Shown: one piece after another, positions 48,979 through 57,117 of the stretch
Numbering within the stretch: the stretch's first letter is position 1
Layout: the number at the start of each line of letters is the position of its first letter
Made by a program: the position numbers and the translations under genes
Assembly: GCF_019236475.1 (NCBI RefSeq)
Contig: NZ_JAFAIX010000012.1
Location: forward strand, 806,001 to 870,000
Length of the DNA stretch: 64,000 nt
Source of the DNA: Chitinophaga sp.
Lineage (GTDB): Bacteria; Bacteroidota; Bacteroidia; Chitinophagales; Chitinophagaceae
Direction: 5' to 3'
The notes under the pieces: generated by a model
Databases searched by the model: none
The model's input: only the letters and a program-made list of their open reading frames with translations
What the model was told of the DNA's origin: nothing

Positions 48979-50511
48979 CTATTTGGTTTGAAGCGCCTTA
49001 TAGGGCAACAGGCCGAGCAATACTCCGGCAATCAACCCGCTGATATGAGCCGCATTGCCCACATTCGGCATGACCAAGCCCAATAGCAGGGATAATCCTA
49101 CAAAGGCTATCAGAATTACCCAATAAGGAGCTCTTGTGTCCTTTGGAATTGCCTTACGCAGCAACATGCCTGCAATGACGCCGAAAAGCCCAAAAATTGC
49201 CCCGGAAGCGCCCATTTGAATACTGGATTTGTCCCAGAACATAGATACAACTGCTGCTATTACGCCAGTGATCAGATAGAAAAGAATGAACTTCTTCGGA
49301 CCAATCAGTTTTTCCAGCATGACGCCCGCAATGCCCAATGCCATCATGTTATACAGGATATGCAGTCCATTGGAATGAATGAAAATAGCGGTGAAAATGC
49401 GCCAGTATTGTCCATCCATTACATAGGGGTAATACATGGCGCCATAATCCAGCAAGGTGCTGGCTGGGGCGGAGGAAATCGGTACTCCCATTAAAATCAT
49501 TATCAGGTAAATAGCCAGATTGATGTTAATCATAATGGCACTTCCTGGATACTCTCCCTTTGGATTTAGAAAATGCAGGATTTGTCCCAGCATGTCCTGT
49601 GAAAACGGTTTACCTGAAAGATATTGGTTTAAGGCTTTTTCGTCGAATGGCTTGGCAAGGACTATCCAGATAAAGATAGCAGCGCCTATGCCAAAACTCA
49701 AGCTTATCCACATCAGGGATTCGCTGCTACTACTGTGTGTGGTGGCAGGTTTCAAAAGAATAGGTGTGCCATGTAAATCAGGATATTTTTTCTTGATGGC
49801 CCGAAGATAATAATCGGCATATTCAGATGTAGGCTCTCGTTCAAATGTATGTCCCATCTGGGAAAACTCCCGCTGGAGGAATGCAGGAGCAAGGGCTTTA
49901 TGCTTTCGAAATGCCATTTCATTAATGGAATCAGATGATTCATTGCTGGTGCTGGTCATATATTGAAGGCAATACCATACTTGAGGTGTCCCTGCGGTAT
50001 CGGATGGTTTGTCGTATAATGGGAATGTGATATAGGTACTAAAATTCAGCGTAGACTCATATCGACCGCCACTGGTATAAGTCATATGATAAACGCCCAC
50101 ATGGGAAAGGTCTGGCACATAGGTCCCAACATTGTAATTGCGGTTATACTGTTTACTGTTGATCTGTCCTGGAAATTTTACCTGTATCTCCTGGTAGGAT
50201 ATATTTTCAAGATACTGCTGAAAGAGAAGCGTAGGGATTAAGCACATCAATGCGGCAACAAACATCAGCCAGAGCGATGACTTATCCTTAAACTGAATCG
50301 TTTTAAACCGTGGACGAAAAAGTAACACAAGAGTTACCGCCAATAATATTGGCAATACAGTTGTAATGACATCATGTTTAAGTGGCAATACACGTAACCG
50401 GATATCCAGTAACCATCGCAAGAAGGAATAACCCAGGATGAATGCTAATCCGGTTAATAGAACCGGTAAAATAATGAGTTGGAATTTCTTTTGATAAGTG
50501 CTTGTTGACAT
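48979..50511 (-). CDS. Rhomboid-family intramembrane serine protease
   Basis: 510 aa, longer than minimal rhomboids. An N-terminal region with several membrane helices and a long soluble segment (~105-255) precedes the six-helix rhomboid core: FIHSNGLHILYNMMALGI, catalytic Ser in MGASGAIFGLFG near 436, catalytic His in GNAAHISGLIAG near 489. Serine-His dyad present. It cleaves substrates inside the inner membrane. Promoter TTG-N19-TATATTTG upstream. Confidence 0.92.
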   Translation of the reverse strand: MSTSTYQKKFQLIILPVLLTGLAFILGYSFLRWLLDIRLRVLPLKHDVITTVLPILLAVTLVLLFRPRFKTIQFKDKSSLWLMFVAALMCLIPTLLFQQYLENISYQEIQVKFPGQINSKQYNRNYNVGTYVPDLSHVGVYHMTYTSGGRYESTLNFSTYITFPLYDKPSDTAGTPQVWYCLQYMTSTSNESSDSINEMAFRKHKALAPAFLQREFSQMGHTFEREPTSEYADYYLRAIKKKYPDLHGTPILLKPATTHSSSSESLMWISLSFGIGAAIFIWIVLAKPFDEKALNQYLSGKPFSQDMLGQILHFLNPKGEYPGSAIMININLAIYLIMILMGVPISSAPASTLLDYGAMYYPYVMDGQYWRIFTAIFIHSNGLHILYNMMALGIAGVMLEKLIGPKKFILFYLITGVIAAVVSMFWDKSSIQMGASGAIFGLFGVIAGMLLRKAIPKDTRAPYWVILIAFVGLSLLLGLVMPNVGNAAHISGLIAGVLLGLLPYKALQTK

Positions 50512-50530
50512 ATGGGTTACACGTGTCTCA

Positions 50531-50560
50531 CAAATATAACTACTGGACAGACTCTTGCAA
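50531..50560 (-). promoter_or_regulatory. Promoter of the rhomboid gene
   Basis: Minus strand: TTG at 50558-50560, 19 bp, TATATTTG at 50531-50538; transcription would begin about 15 bp before the ATG. Confidence 0.65.
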
Positions 50561-50680
50561 CTGTCAACAATAGAATTATAGGGTAAAAATGAACTTTCCC
50601 TTTTTTAAATCGTTTTACTGCGACAATATAACAATCGAAAAAAATCGCCCAGATCTGATATTGTTTTAAACCATCTTTCT

Positions 50681-51649
50681 ATGCATCTTTATCGCATCCC
50701 CAGACTATATTGCCCATATGCCACCTGGGCAGACCAGGCATTAACTACTAAAATTGCCGTCCATACACAAGCATGGCTCCGAAAATTTGAACTCTTGCAC
50801 AATGAGGAGCAGTTTGATTTTTATGAAAAACACCATTTTGCAGCCCTTATTGTAAGCAGTTATCCAAATGCTTCTGAAAAAGCGTTGGAAACCTGGTGTG
50901 ATCTTAATGCCCTTTTATTTCTAGTAGACGATCATATGGATGAAACCACCACTTTCAATTCTCCAGAAGAAATGCTGCTGTTAGAAGGGAAATTCATGGA
51001 AGTCTTACATAAAGGGACCTATAACGGAACGCAGAAAACATTATGTGCGTTCAATGATTTCTGGCAAAGAGCAAGGGAAATCAGTACGGTGGAATGGCAG
51101 CAAACTTTTGTCCAGAATATCAGGGATATGTTTGCTGGAAGTCTCTGGCAGTTGAAGCATATTCTACACGCCAAAAAGCCGGCGCTTCGCGATTACCAGT
51201 TGCTTCGGCAATACCTAGGTGCTGCTCATCTGGCCACTGATTGCTTGACCATGATGGGGGATGTAAACCTACCAGAGGAGATTACTTCCTCTGTGCTTTA
51301 TGCAAGATTGACGGGGCATTGTCGTAATGCGATTTGCTATAGCAATGACCTGTTTTCTTTATCCAAGGAAATGAGTCGTTCTACGGCGGGAGCTGCATTT
51401 AACTTAGTATCCGTGCTTAGCAACGCTTGGAGTCTCTCTATGGAGGCGGCTATCAGCGAGGCGGTGAGGGTGCATAATGAAGAAGTGCATCAGTTCGAAC
51501 TATTATCGGCGGTGTTACTTTCTCGGTACCCAGCTTATAACAAGGCTATTCGTAAATATTTGGAGGGGCTGCAATACCTGATGACAGGGAATATCCATTG
51601 GTCAACGAAATTGACGGCAAGGTATCCGCATATTTATGAGGGGAATTAG
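50681..51649 (+). CDS. Class I terpene synthase family protein
   Basis: 322 aa, usual bacterial length. Metal-binding motif DDHMD at residues 83-87 and NSE triad NDLFSLSKE near residue 220; a C-terminal WSTKLTARY gives the conserved RY pair. These bind Mg and ionise a prenyl diphosphate to cyclise it into a sesqui- or diterpene. No prenyltransferase, P450 or other tailoring gene is adjacent, so the product cannot be predicted. Ends 3 bp from the convergent HNH gene. Confidence 0.92.
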   Translation: MHLYRIPRLYCPYATWADQALTTKIAVHTQAWLRKFELLHNEEQFDFYEKHHFAALIVSSYPNASEKALETWCDLNALLFLVDDHMDETTTFNSPEEMLLLEGKFMEVLHKGTYNGTQKTLCAFNDFWQRAREISTVEWQQTFVQNIRDMFAGSLWQLKHILHAKKPALRDYQLLRQYLGAAHLATDCLTMMGDVNLPEEITSSVLYARLTGHCRNAICYSNDLFSLSKEMSRSTAGAAFNLVSVLSNAWSLSMEAAISEAVRVHNEEVHQFELLSAVLLSRYPAYNKAIRKYLEGLQYLMTGNIHWSTKLTARYPHIYEGN

Positions 51650-51652
51650 GGA

Positions 51653-52240
51653 TTATGGGATCAACTGCCAGATGTCAATCTTGAATACCTCTTTGATGGC
51701 TCTGAGGTAGGATATTTGGCAGTTGTCAGCTTCCAGTAACACATTAAAAAATGTGACAGCATCACCTCCAAATGCGGTTATTTCTTCCTTTTTGCGGTCA
51801 ATATATTTCTTGCGTTTTCCAGCTAGAGCTGGATCATCCAGTTTTAAGATCCTGACCAGGTTCTTAGCTTCAGTATCATTCAGATTTGCGACTACATAAT
51901 CTCCATCATAATAGATAATCCTATCTTCTAAAGCAGGATCAGTAGGATGAAGCACAGGTTGATAATCTCCCCATTTTTCACTTTTTTCTTTATTCCATTG
52001 AGTTTTTACTAAGAACCAATTGTTGTAGTTATCTGCGATAGTATTCTTGAGTGTTGGGTTGAAATGCTCAATATCACTTGCATCTGTTCTGCTGATAAAC
52101 TCATCAGTATAGGCGCAATAACATTTTTGTTCCTTATAAAGGATATCGGCTATCTTCTTATTATTCGCAGAGTTATTGATCTTATACGTCAGGTTCTTGC
52201 TAAGAATAAGGCTATTGGGGTCTTTGGTTGCTCGCCGCAT
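51653..52240 (-). CDS. HNH endonuclease, PtuB-like (Septu-like system)
   Basis: 195 aa. HNH features: KCYCAYTDEF with a CxC pair, then DIEHFNP (metal/catalytic His) and DNYNNWFLVKTQWNKEKS, the pattern of TIGR02646-type HNH nucleases that pair with AAA ATPases. Coupled to the ATPase gene by a TAATG overlap at 52238-52242. In Septu systems PtuB is the nuclease that limits phage replication after the ATPase triggers it. Confidence 0.85.
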   Translation of the reverse strand: MRRATKDPNSLILSKNLTYKINNSANNKKIADILYKEQKCYCAYTDEFISRTDASDIEHFNPTLKNTIADNYNNWFLVKTQWNKEKSEKWGDYQPVLHPTDPALEDRIIYYDGDYVVANLNDTEAKNLVRILKLDDPALAGKRKKYIDRKKEEITAFGGDAVTFFNVLLEADNCQISYLRAIKEVFKIDIWQLIP

Positions 52241-53523
52241 TAGAAATTATATTGATTGCCGAGATGGTTTAATTCTAATAATAATGCTTTCTTTTTCTGG
52301 ATGTCAGTTTCCTGAGACATTTTTTGTTTCAGGGCTAGATAATCTCTATAGGCCTTTTGCCCGGCTTCGTTATAATAGTTTACCTGGAAATCATTTTTGA
52401 GAATATCATTTGGATCATCTCCGATGGGAGATTGTCCGTTTCGTACCGCAACATTTCCATCTTCATCAAAATAGAGGATGAATCTTTCATATGGCTGGAA
52501 AGCCGCTGCTATGAATGGAGAGTGTGTAGCTACGATTAATTGTGCTTCAGGAGCCAGGCGTTCGTAATGTGAGATCAATTCTACCTGAATATCTGGGAAT
52601 AAGGAGCGTTCAGGCTCGTCTACTAGAATGATGGCATCCTTGGTATTGAGCTGATGCAAAGGGAAAAATGAGAGTAACAGCCCTTTTGTTCCTGTACTCA
52701 ATTTCGAAATCGGGATGACATTCCTGCCGAATTTAGGTTTGATCGGAACTGGATATTCTGTATCTATAATATCGACCTCCAGGTTCAATCGTTCTAAAAT
52801 TGGGTTAAAGTTTTTGGCAAAATCGATGAGGGGATTGGGGTTCGATTTTAACCACTCTTGAAGTTCTGCTGGGGTCATGGAGCCTTTGCTGATTAGCTCT
52901 GACGCCATTTGAGTAATTTTTTTCCTGTATTTCAAAATATCGTCAAGTAGTGAACTCCAGACATGTAGGTCCTGGCTCTCAGAGAATTCAAACATGTAGT
53001 GTTGGTGATCCCCTGAAGATTGAAGCCATTCTTGATTATTTTGTGGCAAATTATGGAGTAAGTCGGATGGATTTTGATCAAAGACACGAATGGATGCATC
53101 GTTAATGGAGTCTGAGCCAAGATAAACCAACTTGATAAATCTGCTGAAGTAATCCTCGATAAAACTTTTTCCATTGCTCTCAGAGGATATTTTTCCATTG
53201 AAAATTGCCTCTTTTTTATTTACTATAATTGGTCCGCTCTCATGCTCATATTCAACGCTTCCAGTTAATGGATATTTAGATGATGATGGTGGGTATCTGC
53301 GTAATGTTTTATTACTATTTATATCTATGCCTGTATAATAGAGGAGAAATAAGTTTTCCTGCAGCAAGTCCAATATCGTCGTCTTCCCTGTAGCGCTCTG
53401 CCCAATAATACAAACCCGTTTCAATGGCTGGCCTGCCAGCTCATGTCCTTCTGGATAAGTAAAATTCAGTGTCAGATCCTTCAGGTGTTTATGCGACTCA
53501 ATATGGAGTTTTTTAACTTTCAT
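52240..53523 (-). CDS. AAA/SMC-like ATPase, PtuA-like (Septu-like system)
   Basis: 427 aa. Walker A IIGQSATGKTT near residue 38, long insert, signature-like ISKLSTGTKGLLLSFF near 268, Walker B ILVDEPERSLFP near 305 and switch His in IVATHSPFIAAA near 335. OLD-like ATPase without a TOPRIM nuclease, consistent with PtuA paired with the HNH nuclease. Starts about 110 bp from the second tRNA-Asn gene, with its terminator hairpin between them. Composition is AT-rich. Confidence 0.85.
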   Translation of the reverse strand: MKVKKLHIESHKHLKDLTLNFTYPEGHELAGQPLKRVCIIGQSATGKTTILDLLQENLFLLYYTGIDINSNKTLRRYPPSSSKYPLTGSVEYEHESGPIIVNKKEAIFNGKISSESNGKSFIEDYFSRFIKLVYLGSDSINDASIRVFDQNPSDLLHNLPQNNQEWLQSSGDHQHYMFEFSESQDLHVWSSLLDDILKYRKKITQMASELISKGSMTPAELQEWLKSNPNPLIDFAKNFNPILERLNLEVDIIDTEYPVPIKPKFGRNVIPISKLSTGTKGLLLSFFPLHQLNTKDAIILVDEPERSLFPDIQVELISHYERLAPEAQLIVATHSPFIAAAFQPYERFILYFDEDGNVAVRNGQSPIGDDPNDILKNDFQVNYYNEAGQKAYRDYLALKQKMSQETDIQKKKALLLELNHLGNQYNF

Positions 53524-53597
53524 AAGTTGTCCTTGATAGATGCTTTATGAAAAAGCTGTTGGATGGATATGTGAGTTATGAAGATAGTAAAAACAAG

Positions 53598-53630
53598 AAA
53601 GCCTGCCAACATATGTTAGCAGGCTTTTTT
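53598..53630. terminator. Hairpin terminator beside tRNA-Asn copy 2
   Basis: AAAGCCTGC and GCAGGCTTT with an inner AACAT/ATGTT pairing; T-rich on both sides, so it can stop both directions. It lies 9 bp beyond the tRNA 3' end. Confidence 0.85.
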
Positions 53631-53636
53631 CCTTCG

Positions 53637-53710
53637 CTCCCCCTGCTGGACTTGAACCAGCGACCCTCTGATTAACAGTCAGATGCTCTAACCAACTGAG
53701 CTAAGGAGGA
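53637..53710 (-). tRNA. tRNA-Asn (anticodon GTT), copy 2
   Basis: Base-for-base identical to copy 1 over 74 nt. CCA not encoded. Its 3' flank is intact, unlike copy 1. Confidence 0.97.
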
Positions 53711-53744
53711 ATTTTTCCCGTACCGTTTGTGCGATTTGGGATTG

Positions 53745-53774
53745 CAAAAATAGGCAAATTTTCATTTCTGCAAA
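53745..53774 (-). promoter_or_regulatory. Promoter of tRNA-Asn copy 2
   Basis: Minus strand: TTTG at 53771-53774, 18 bp, TATTTTTG at 53745-53752; same spacing as copy 1. Confidence 0.7.
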
Positions 53775-53851
53775 ATCTTATTTCAGTTTTTTTGAAAAAA
53801 TTTGGAAGTATGCCTGGAAACTGCCTGCCATAGCCAGTTTTAAAAAATAAT

Positions 53852-55462
53852 TTAATATGCTTCGACCAGGTACCTTTCTTCTAAAACCCCAGCGCGAGTC
53901 GCTTTTCTCACAAATGGCAAGTCCAGCTTACTCACCCAGAATTGTGGAAATTTTTGAATAATATGATATCGGGAGATGATAGCCAATCCTTCGGCATTGG
54001 TATAATACAGCCCCGGACCACACAGCGTGTCACATGCGCTGACAGGCGCTTTGGCGTAAAATTCCAGCGAATAGGAATGTGCCTTGTACATCCGAATAGG
54101 CTTTCCTGGCTGTTGTTTGTTGGCCAATGCTGCCACTGTTGTGCCGCTCTGGTACTGCATCATATCAGGATATAGTACCGTATTCAGATATAAATTCAGT
54201 AAAATACTGATAGCTATAGAACGATAAAATACCGCCTGACGCGTTGTTTTACCCATCCAATAATGGAGCAGGATATACAACAGAATCAATGCCCCGGCAG
54301 GAATCAGCCAAAGGAGATGCATGGCTGGCTTGTATAATAAGTCTATTACTACTCCCAAAACCGCTACCAGTATAATGATGGTATACTGTGTTACCCGGAA
54401 AAATTTCAACCCTTTTTCTGTTTCCAGTGATAAAATATATCGGGCTGTCAGTATGGCGAAAAATGGAAATACGATATTTAGATAATGCGGCAACTGAAAC
54501 CTAGACAAAGAAAACAAGAGGAACGTAGCCAGGGCACCACAAATACACTGAAAGTCCTTCTCTGATTTAAAGCGCCGGAAAAATTGAATTACCGCTGCAT
54601 ACAACATCACTGACCAAGGCAGAAAGGCCCATAAAACAGTGTGAAAGAAAAAGAAGGGATCCCCAGAACCCTTGATAGGCCCCGTGTTCATAAAACGCCC
54701 AAATTGGCTGTCCCAGAAGAAAAATTGTAGTCCGGATACTGCGTGTCTCCCAAAAACTAATTTCTCTGGATGCATATCAAATTGCTGATACAGGGCATAT
54801 AATTCTGGAGTGATAAACAAAAATGTCAATACAATCGCTACCAACCAACGCCAATGCAGTAACTCCATCCAATTACGGGTGAATATCACCTGCCCTCCTA
54901 TGGCGGCTCCTATGGGCACAATCGCGAAAATCCCTTTGGTCATGATGGCACACGCCGTGAATATGGCCCCTGGTAGTACCTGTCGACGATGAAAATGATA
55001 TACAGCCGCGATGATAAGTCCCGTTAAATACGGCTCTGCCCTTACATCATTGTTGGAAAGCACTAGATGCTCGGCTGTCAACAGTATGCAAACGCTCCAC
55101 CGGGCTACATCTTCACCGTAAAGGTCTCGGGCAAAACGATAAGTATACCATGCGCCCATCAACAGGAACAATATGGCAGGTAACTTATACGACCAAGTAT
55201 GTATACCGAAAATCTGGAAACTGAGTGCAGTCACCCAAAAGGGGAAATGAGGTTTATCCAGCCAATCATGGCCTTCCAAGAAGAGATTCAGGTAATCGTG
55301 CCGAAGCACCATGTTTTTTGAAATGACGGCATATAAAGCAGCGTCGGGCTCCAGCAGGGGAACAAATAAGGCACTAAACTGCAGCAATATCAACATCACG
55401 ATGATCCATCGCCATACTTGCCGCTCGGAGACGTTGGCAGGTCGGAAATTAGTTGTAGGCAT
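53852..55462 (-). CDS. GT39 (ArnT/PMT-like) membrane glycosyltransferase
   Basis: 536 aa with about 12 membrane helices. The first periplasmic loop LLEPDAALYAVISKNMVLRHDYLNL holds the acidic EPD position used by ArnT/PMT enzymes, followed by DWLDKPHFPFWVTAL, also typical. C-terminal soluble part ~430-536. Such enzymes move a sugar from undecaprenyl-phosphate to lipid A or a protein. Leftward, 70 bp downstream of the Rieske gene. Confidence 0.88.
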   Translation of the reverse strand: MPTTNFRPANVSERQVWRWIIVMLILLQFSALFVPLLEPDAALYAVISKNMVLRHDYLNLFLEGHDWLDKPHFPFWVTALSFQIFGIHTWSYKLPAILFLLMGAWYTYRFARDLYGEDVARWSVCILLTAEHLVLSNNDVRAEPYLTGLIIAAVYHFHRRQVLPGAIFTACAIMTKGIFAIVPIGAAIGGQVIFTRNWMELLHWRWLVAIVLTFLFITPELYALYQQFDMHPEKLVFGRHAVSGLQFFFWDSQFGRFMNTGPIKGSGDPFFFFHTVLWAFLPWSVMLYAAVIQFFRRFKSEKDFQCICGALATFLLFSLSRFQLPHYLNIVFPFFAILTARYILSLETEKGLKFFRVTQYTIIILVAVLGVVIDLLYKPAMHLLWLIPAGALILLYILLHYWMGKTTRQAVFYRSIAISILLNLYLNTVLYPDMMQYQSGTTVAALANKQQPGKPIRMYKAHSYSLEFYAKAPVSACDTLCGPGLYYTNAEGLAIISRYHIIQKFPQFWVSKLDLPFVRKATRAGVLEERYLVEAY

Positions 55463-55532
55463 GATGAAAAATTACTTTTCTATCGCCATACCATCAACAG
55501 TTACCTGTACACTTAACAGAATGATAACTGCC

Positions 55533-55874
55533 TTACCATAGCCACCCACTCTTTTCCATTCCCAGGAAATAACCGTCTTCACGCTGCTCGACAGGATACG
55601 TTTTCAGGAAATACCCCTCTCCACTTACATTACGCCCGTTTTTAATACTAAAACGATAACGGTGTAACGGACAAACAACATTCCCCGCATTGTCGATAAA
55701 ACCATCGGCCATGATACCACTGGCATGAGGACATTTATACGCAAAAGCAAAAAGCTGCCCGCCAAATAATGTGCAGCACAGCTTTTTGCCATTTACTTCC
55801 AATATTTTTATATCCGATTCTGTAACAGGTAAACTGAATTCATCCAGTTTATACCATGTGTATTGTTTGGACAT
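55533..55874 (-). CDS. Rieske [2Fe-2S] ferredoxin-type protein
   Basis: 113 aa. Cluster-binding box 1 KCPHAS and box 2 VVCPLHRYRF, i.e. CxH and CxxH, about 20 residues apart. A small soluble ferredoxin such as those feeding dioxygenases or nitrite reductase-like enzymes; the partner is not adjacent. Start overlaps the hflX stop by TAATG, so the two are translationally coupled. Confidence 0.92.
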   Translation of the reverse strand: MSKQYTWYKLDEFSLPVTESDIKILEVNGKKLCCTLFGGQLFAFAYKCPHASGIMADGFIDNAGNVVCPLHRYRFSIKNGRNVSGEGYFLKTYPVEQREDGYFLGMEKSGWLW

Positions 55875-57064
55875 TAATAGAAGAATTCTGTTTTATACGG
55901 ATAACGTTCACGATATAACTGTGCTACTTTATCCATAATGGTTTTGCGCAGTTCTTCGATATTTCTCCTTTCAATGGCAGCAATAAACACGGTATTACCA
56001 TTGGTTTTGGTATCCCAACCTGTCTTCAGTTGACGGAGTATATCTTGCTTGATCTCCTCATCCAGCCATTCATCAAAGGTGTTGGCTTCATAGAGATCCA
56101 TTTTGTTAAAGATCAGGATGGTGGGCTTTTCGAAGGCTTTCAGTTCTTGCAAAGTGCGGTTTACCACTTCGATCTGCTCTTCATATTGCGGATGGGAAAT
56201 ATCCACTACATGCAGCAGAATATCGCTTTCGCGCACCTCATCCAATGTGGATTTGAAGCTCTCTACCAGGTGATGCGGCAGTTTACGGATAAACCCTACG
56301 GTATCACTGAGGAGGAAAGGCGTTTGTTCGAAAACTACTTTCCTAGTGGTGGTATCCAAGGTGGCGAAGAGTTTGTTTTCAGCAAATACCTCACTTTTGC
56401 TAAGCATATTCATGATGGTACTTTTACCCACGTTGGTATAACCAACCAGGGCTACACGAATAAACTCCCCTCTCTCCTTCCGTTGTGTCAGCGCCTGTTT
56501 GTCTATTTCAGCCAAACGTTTACGCAACAACGAAATTTTGTCCTTTACGATACGACGGTCCGTTTCAATTTCGGTTTCCCCCGGACCCCTACTACCAATA
56601 CCACCTCCTTGACGCTCCAAGTGGCTCCACATACCACGCAGTCGAGGCAGAATGTACTGGTACTGAGCCAGTTCTACCTGCACCTTCGCCTGCGCAGTAC
56701 GGGCGCGACGGGCAAAAATATCCAGGATCAGGTCACTACGGTCAATTACCTTGACCTTCAGCACCTTCTCAATATTCGATATCTGTGAACCGGTCAGTTC
56801 ATCGTCAAATATGACCAGGTCTATATTTCTGCCAGCTATAAACTGATGTATTTCTTCCAGCTTTCCTTTCCCTACAAAGGTGGCCCTGTCGGGATGTGCT
56901 AGTCTTTGAGTAAAACGTTTTACAGTCTGAGCTCCCGCCGTTTCGGCAAGAAATACCAGCTCGTCCAGGAACTCTTGTACCTGGCGCTCGTTCTGGTCTT
57001 TCGTGATTACACCTACAATCACGGCCCGTTCTTCCTGTTTTACTACTTGTTTTTTCTCAATCAA
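55874..57064 (-). CDS. hflX: GTPase HflX
   Basis: 396 aa (E. coli 426). N-terminal HflX domain with FVGKGKLEEI and FDDELTGSQISNIEK, then GIGSRGPGETEIETDRR; G domain with G1 VGYTNVGKST near residue 208, G2/G3 DTTTRKV and DTVGFIRKLPHHLVESF, G4 NKMD and a G5-like region. HflX is a ribosome-splitting GTPase under stress. CAAAATTA at 57085-57092 (minus-strand TAATTTTG) is a plausible -7 element. Confidence 0.97.
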   Translation of the reverse strand: MIEKKQVVKQEERAVIVGVITKDQNERQVQEFLDELVFLAETAGAQTVKRFTQRLAHPDRATFVGKGKLEEIHQFIAGRNIDLVIFDDELTGSQISNIEKVLKVKVIDRSDLILDIFARRARTAQAKVQVELAQYQYILPRLRGMWSHLERQGGGIGSRGPGETEIETDRRIVKDKISLLRKRLAEIDKQALTQRKERGEFIRVALVGYTNVGKSTIMNMLSKSEVFAENKLFATLDTTTRKVVFEQTPFLLSDTVGFIRKLPHHLVESFKSTLDEVRESDILLHVVDISHPQYEEQIEVVNRTLQELKAFEKPTILIFNKMDLYEANTFDEWLDEEIKQDILRQLKTGWDTKTNGNTVFIAAIERRNIEELRKTIMDKVAQLYRERYPYKTEFFY

Positions 57065-57117
57065 AGTATTTCTGAATTTGTCCGCAAAATTAATGAGAAA
57101 AAGCGGATTTCAGGTTA

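Noticed and set aside
32014..50529. Shared 13-mer ACACGTGTCTCAC near 32015 and 50520
   Set aside because: A single 13-mer match on the same strand is expected by chance in 64 kb.
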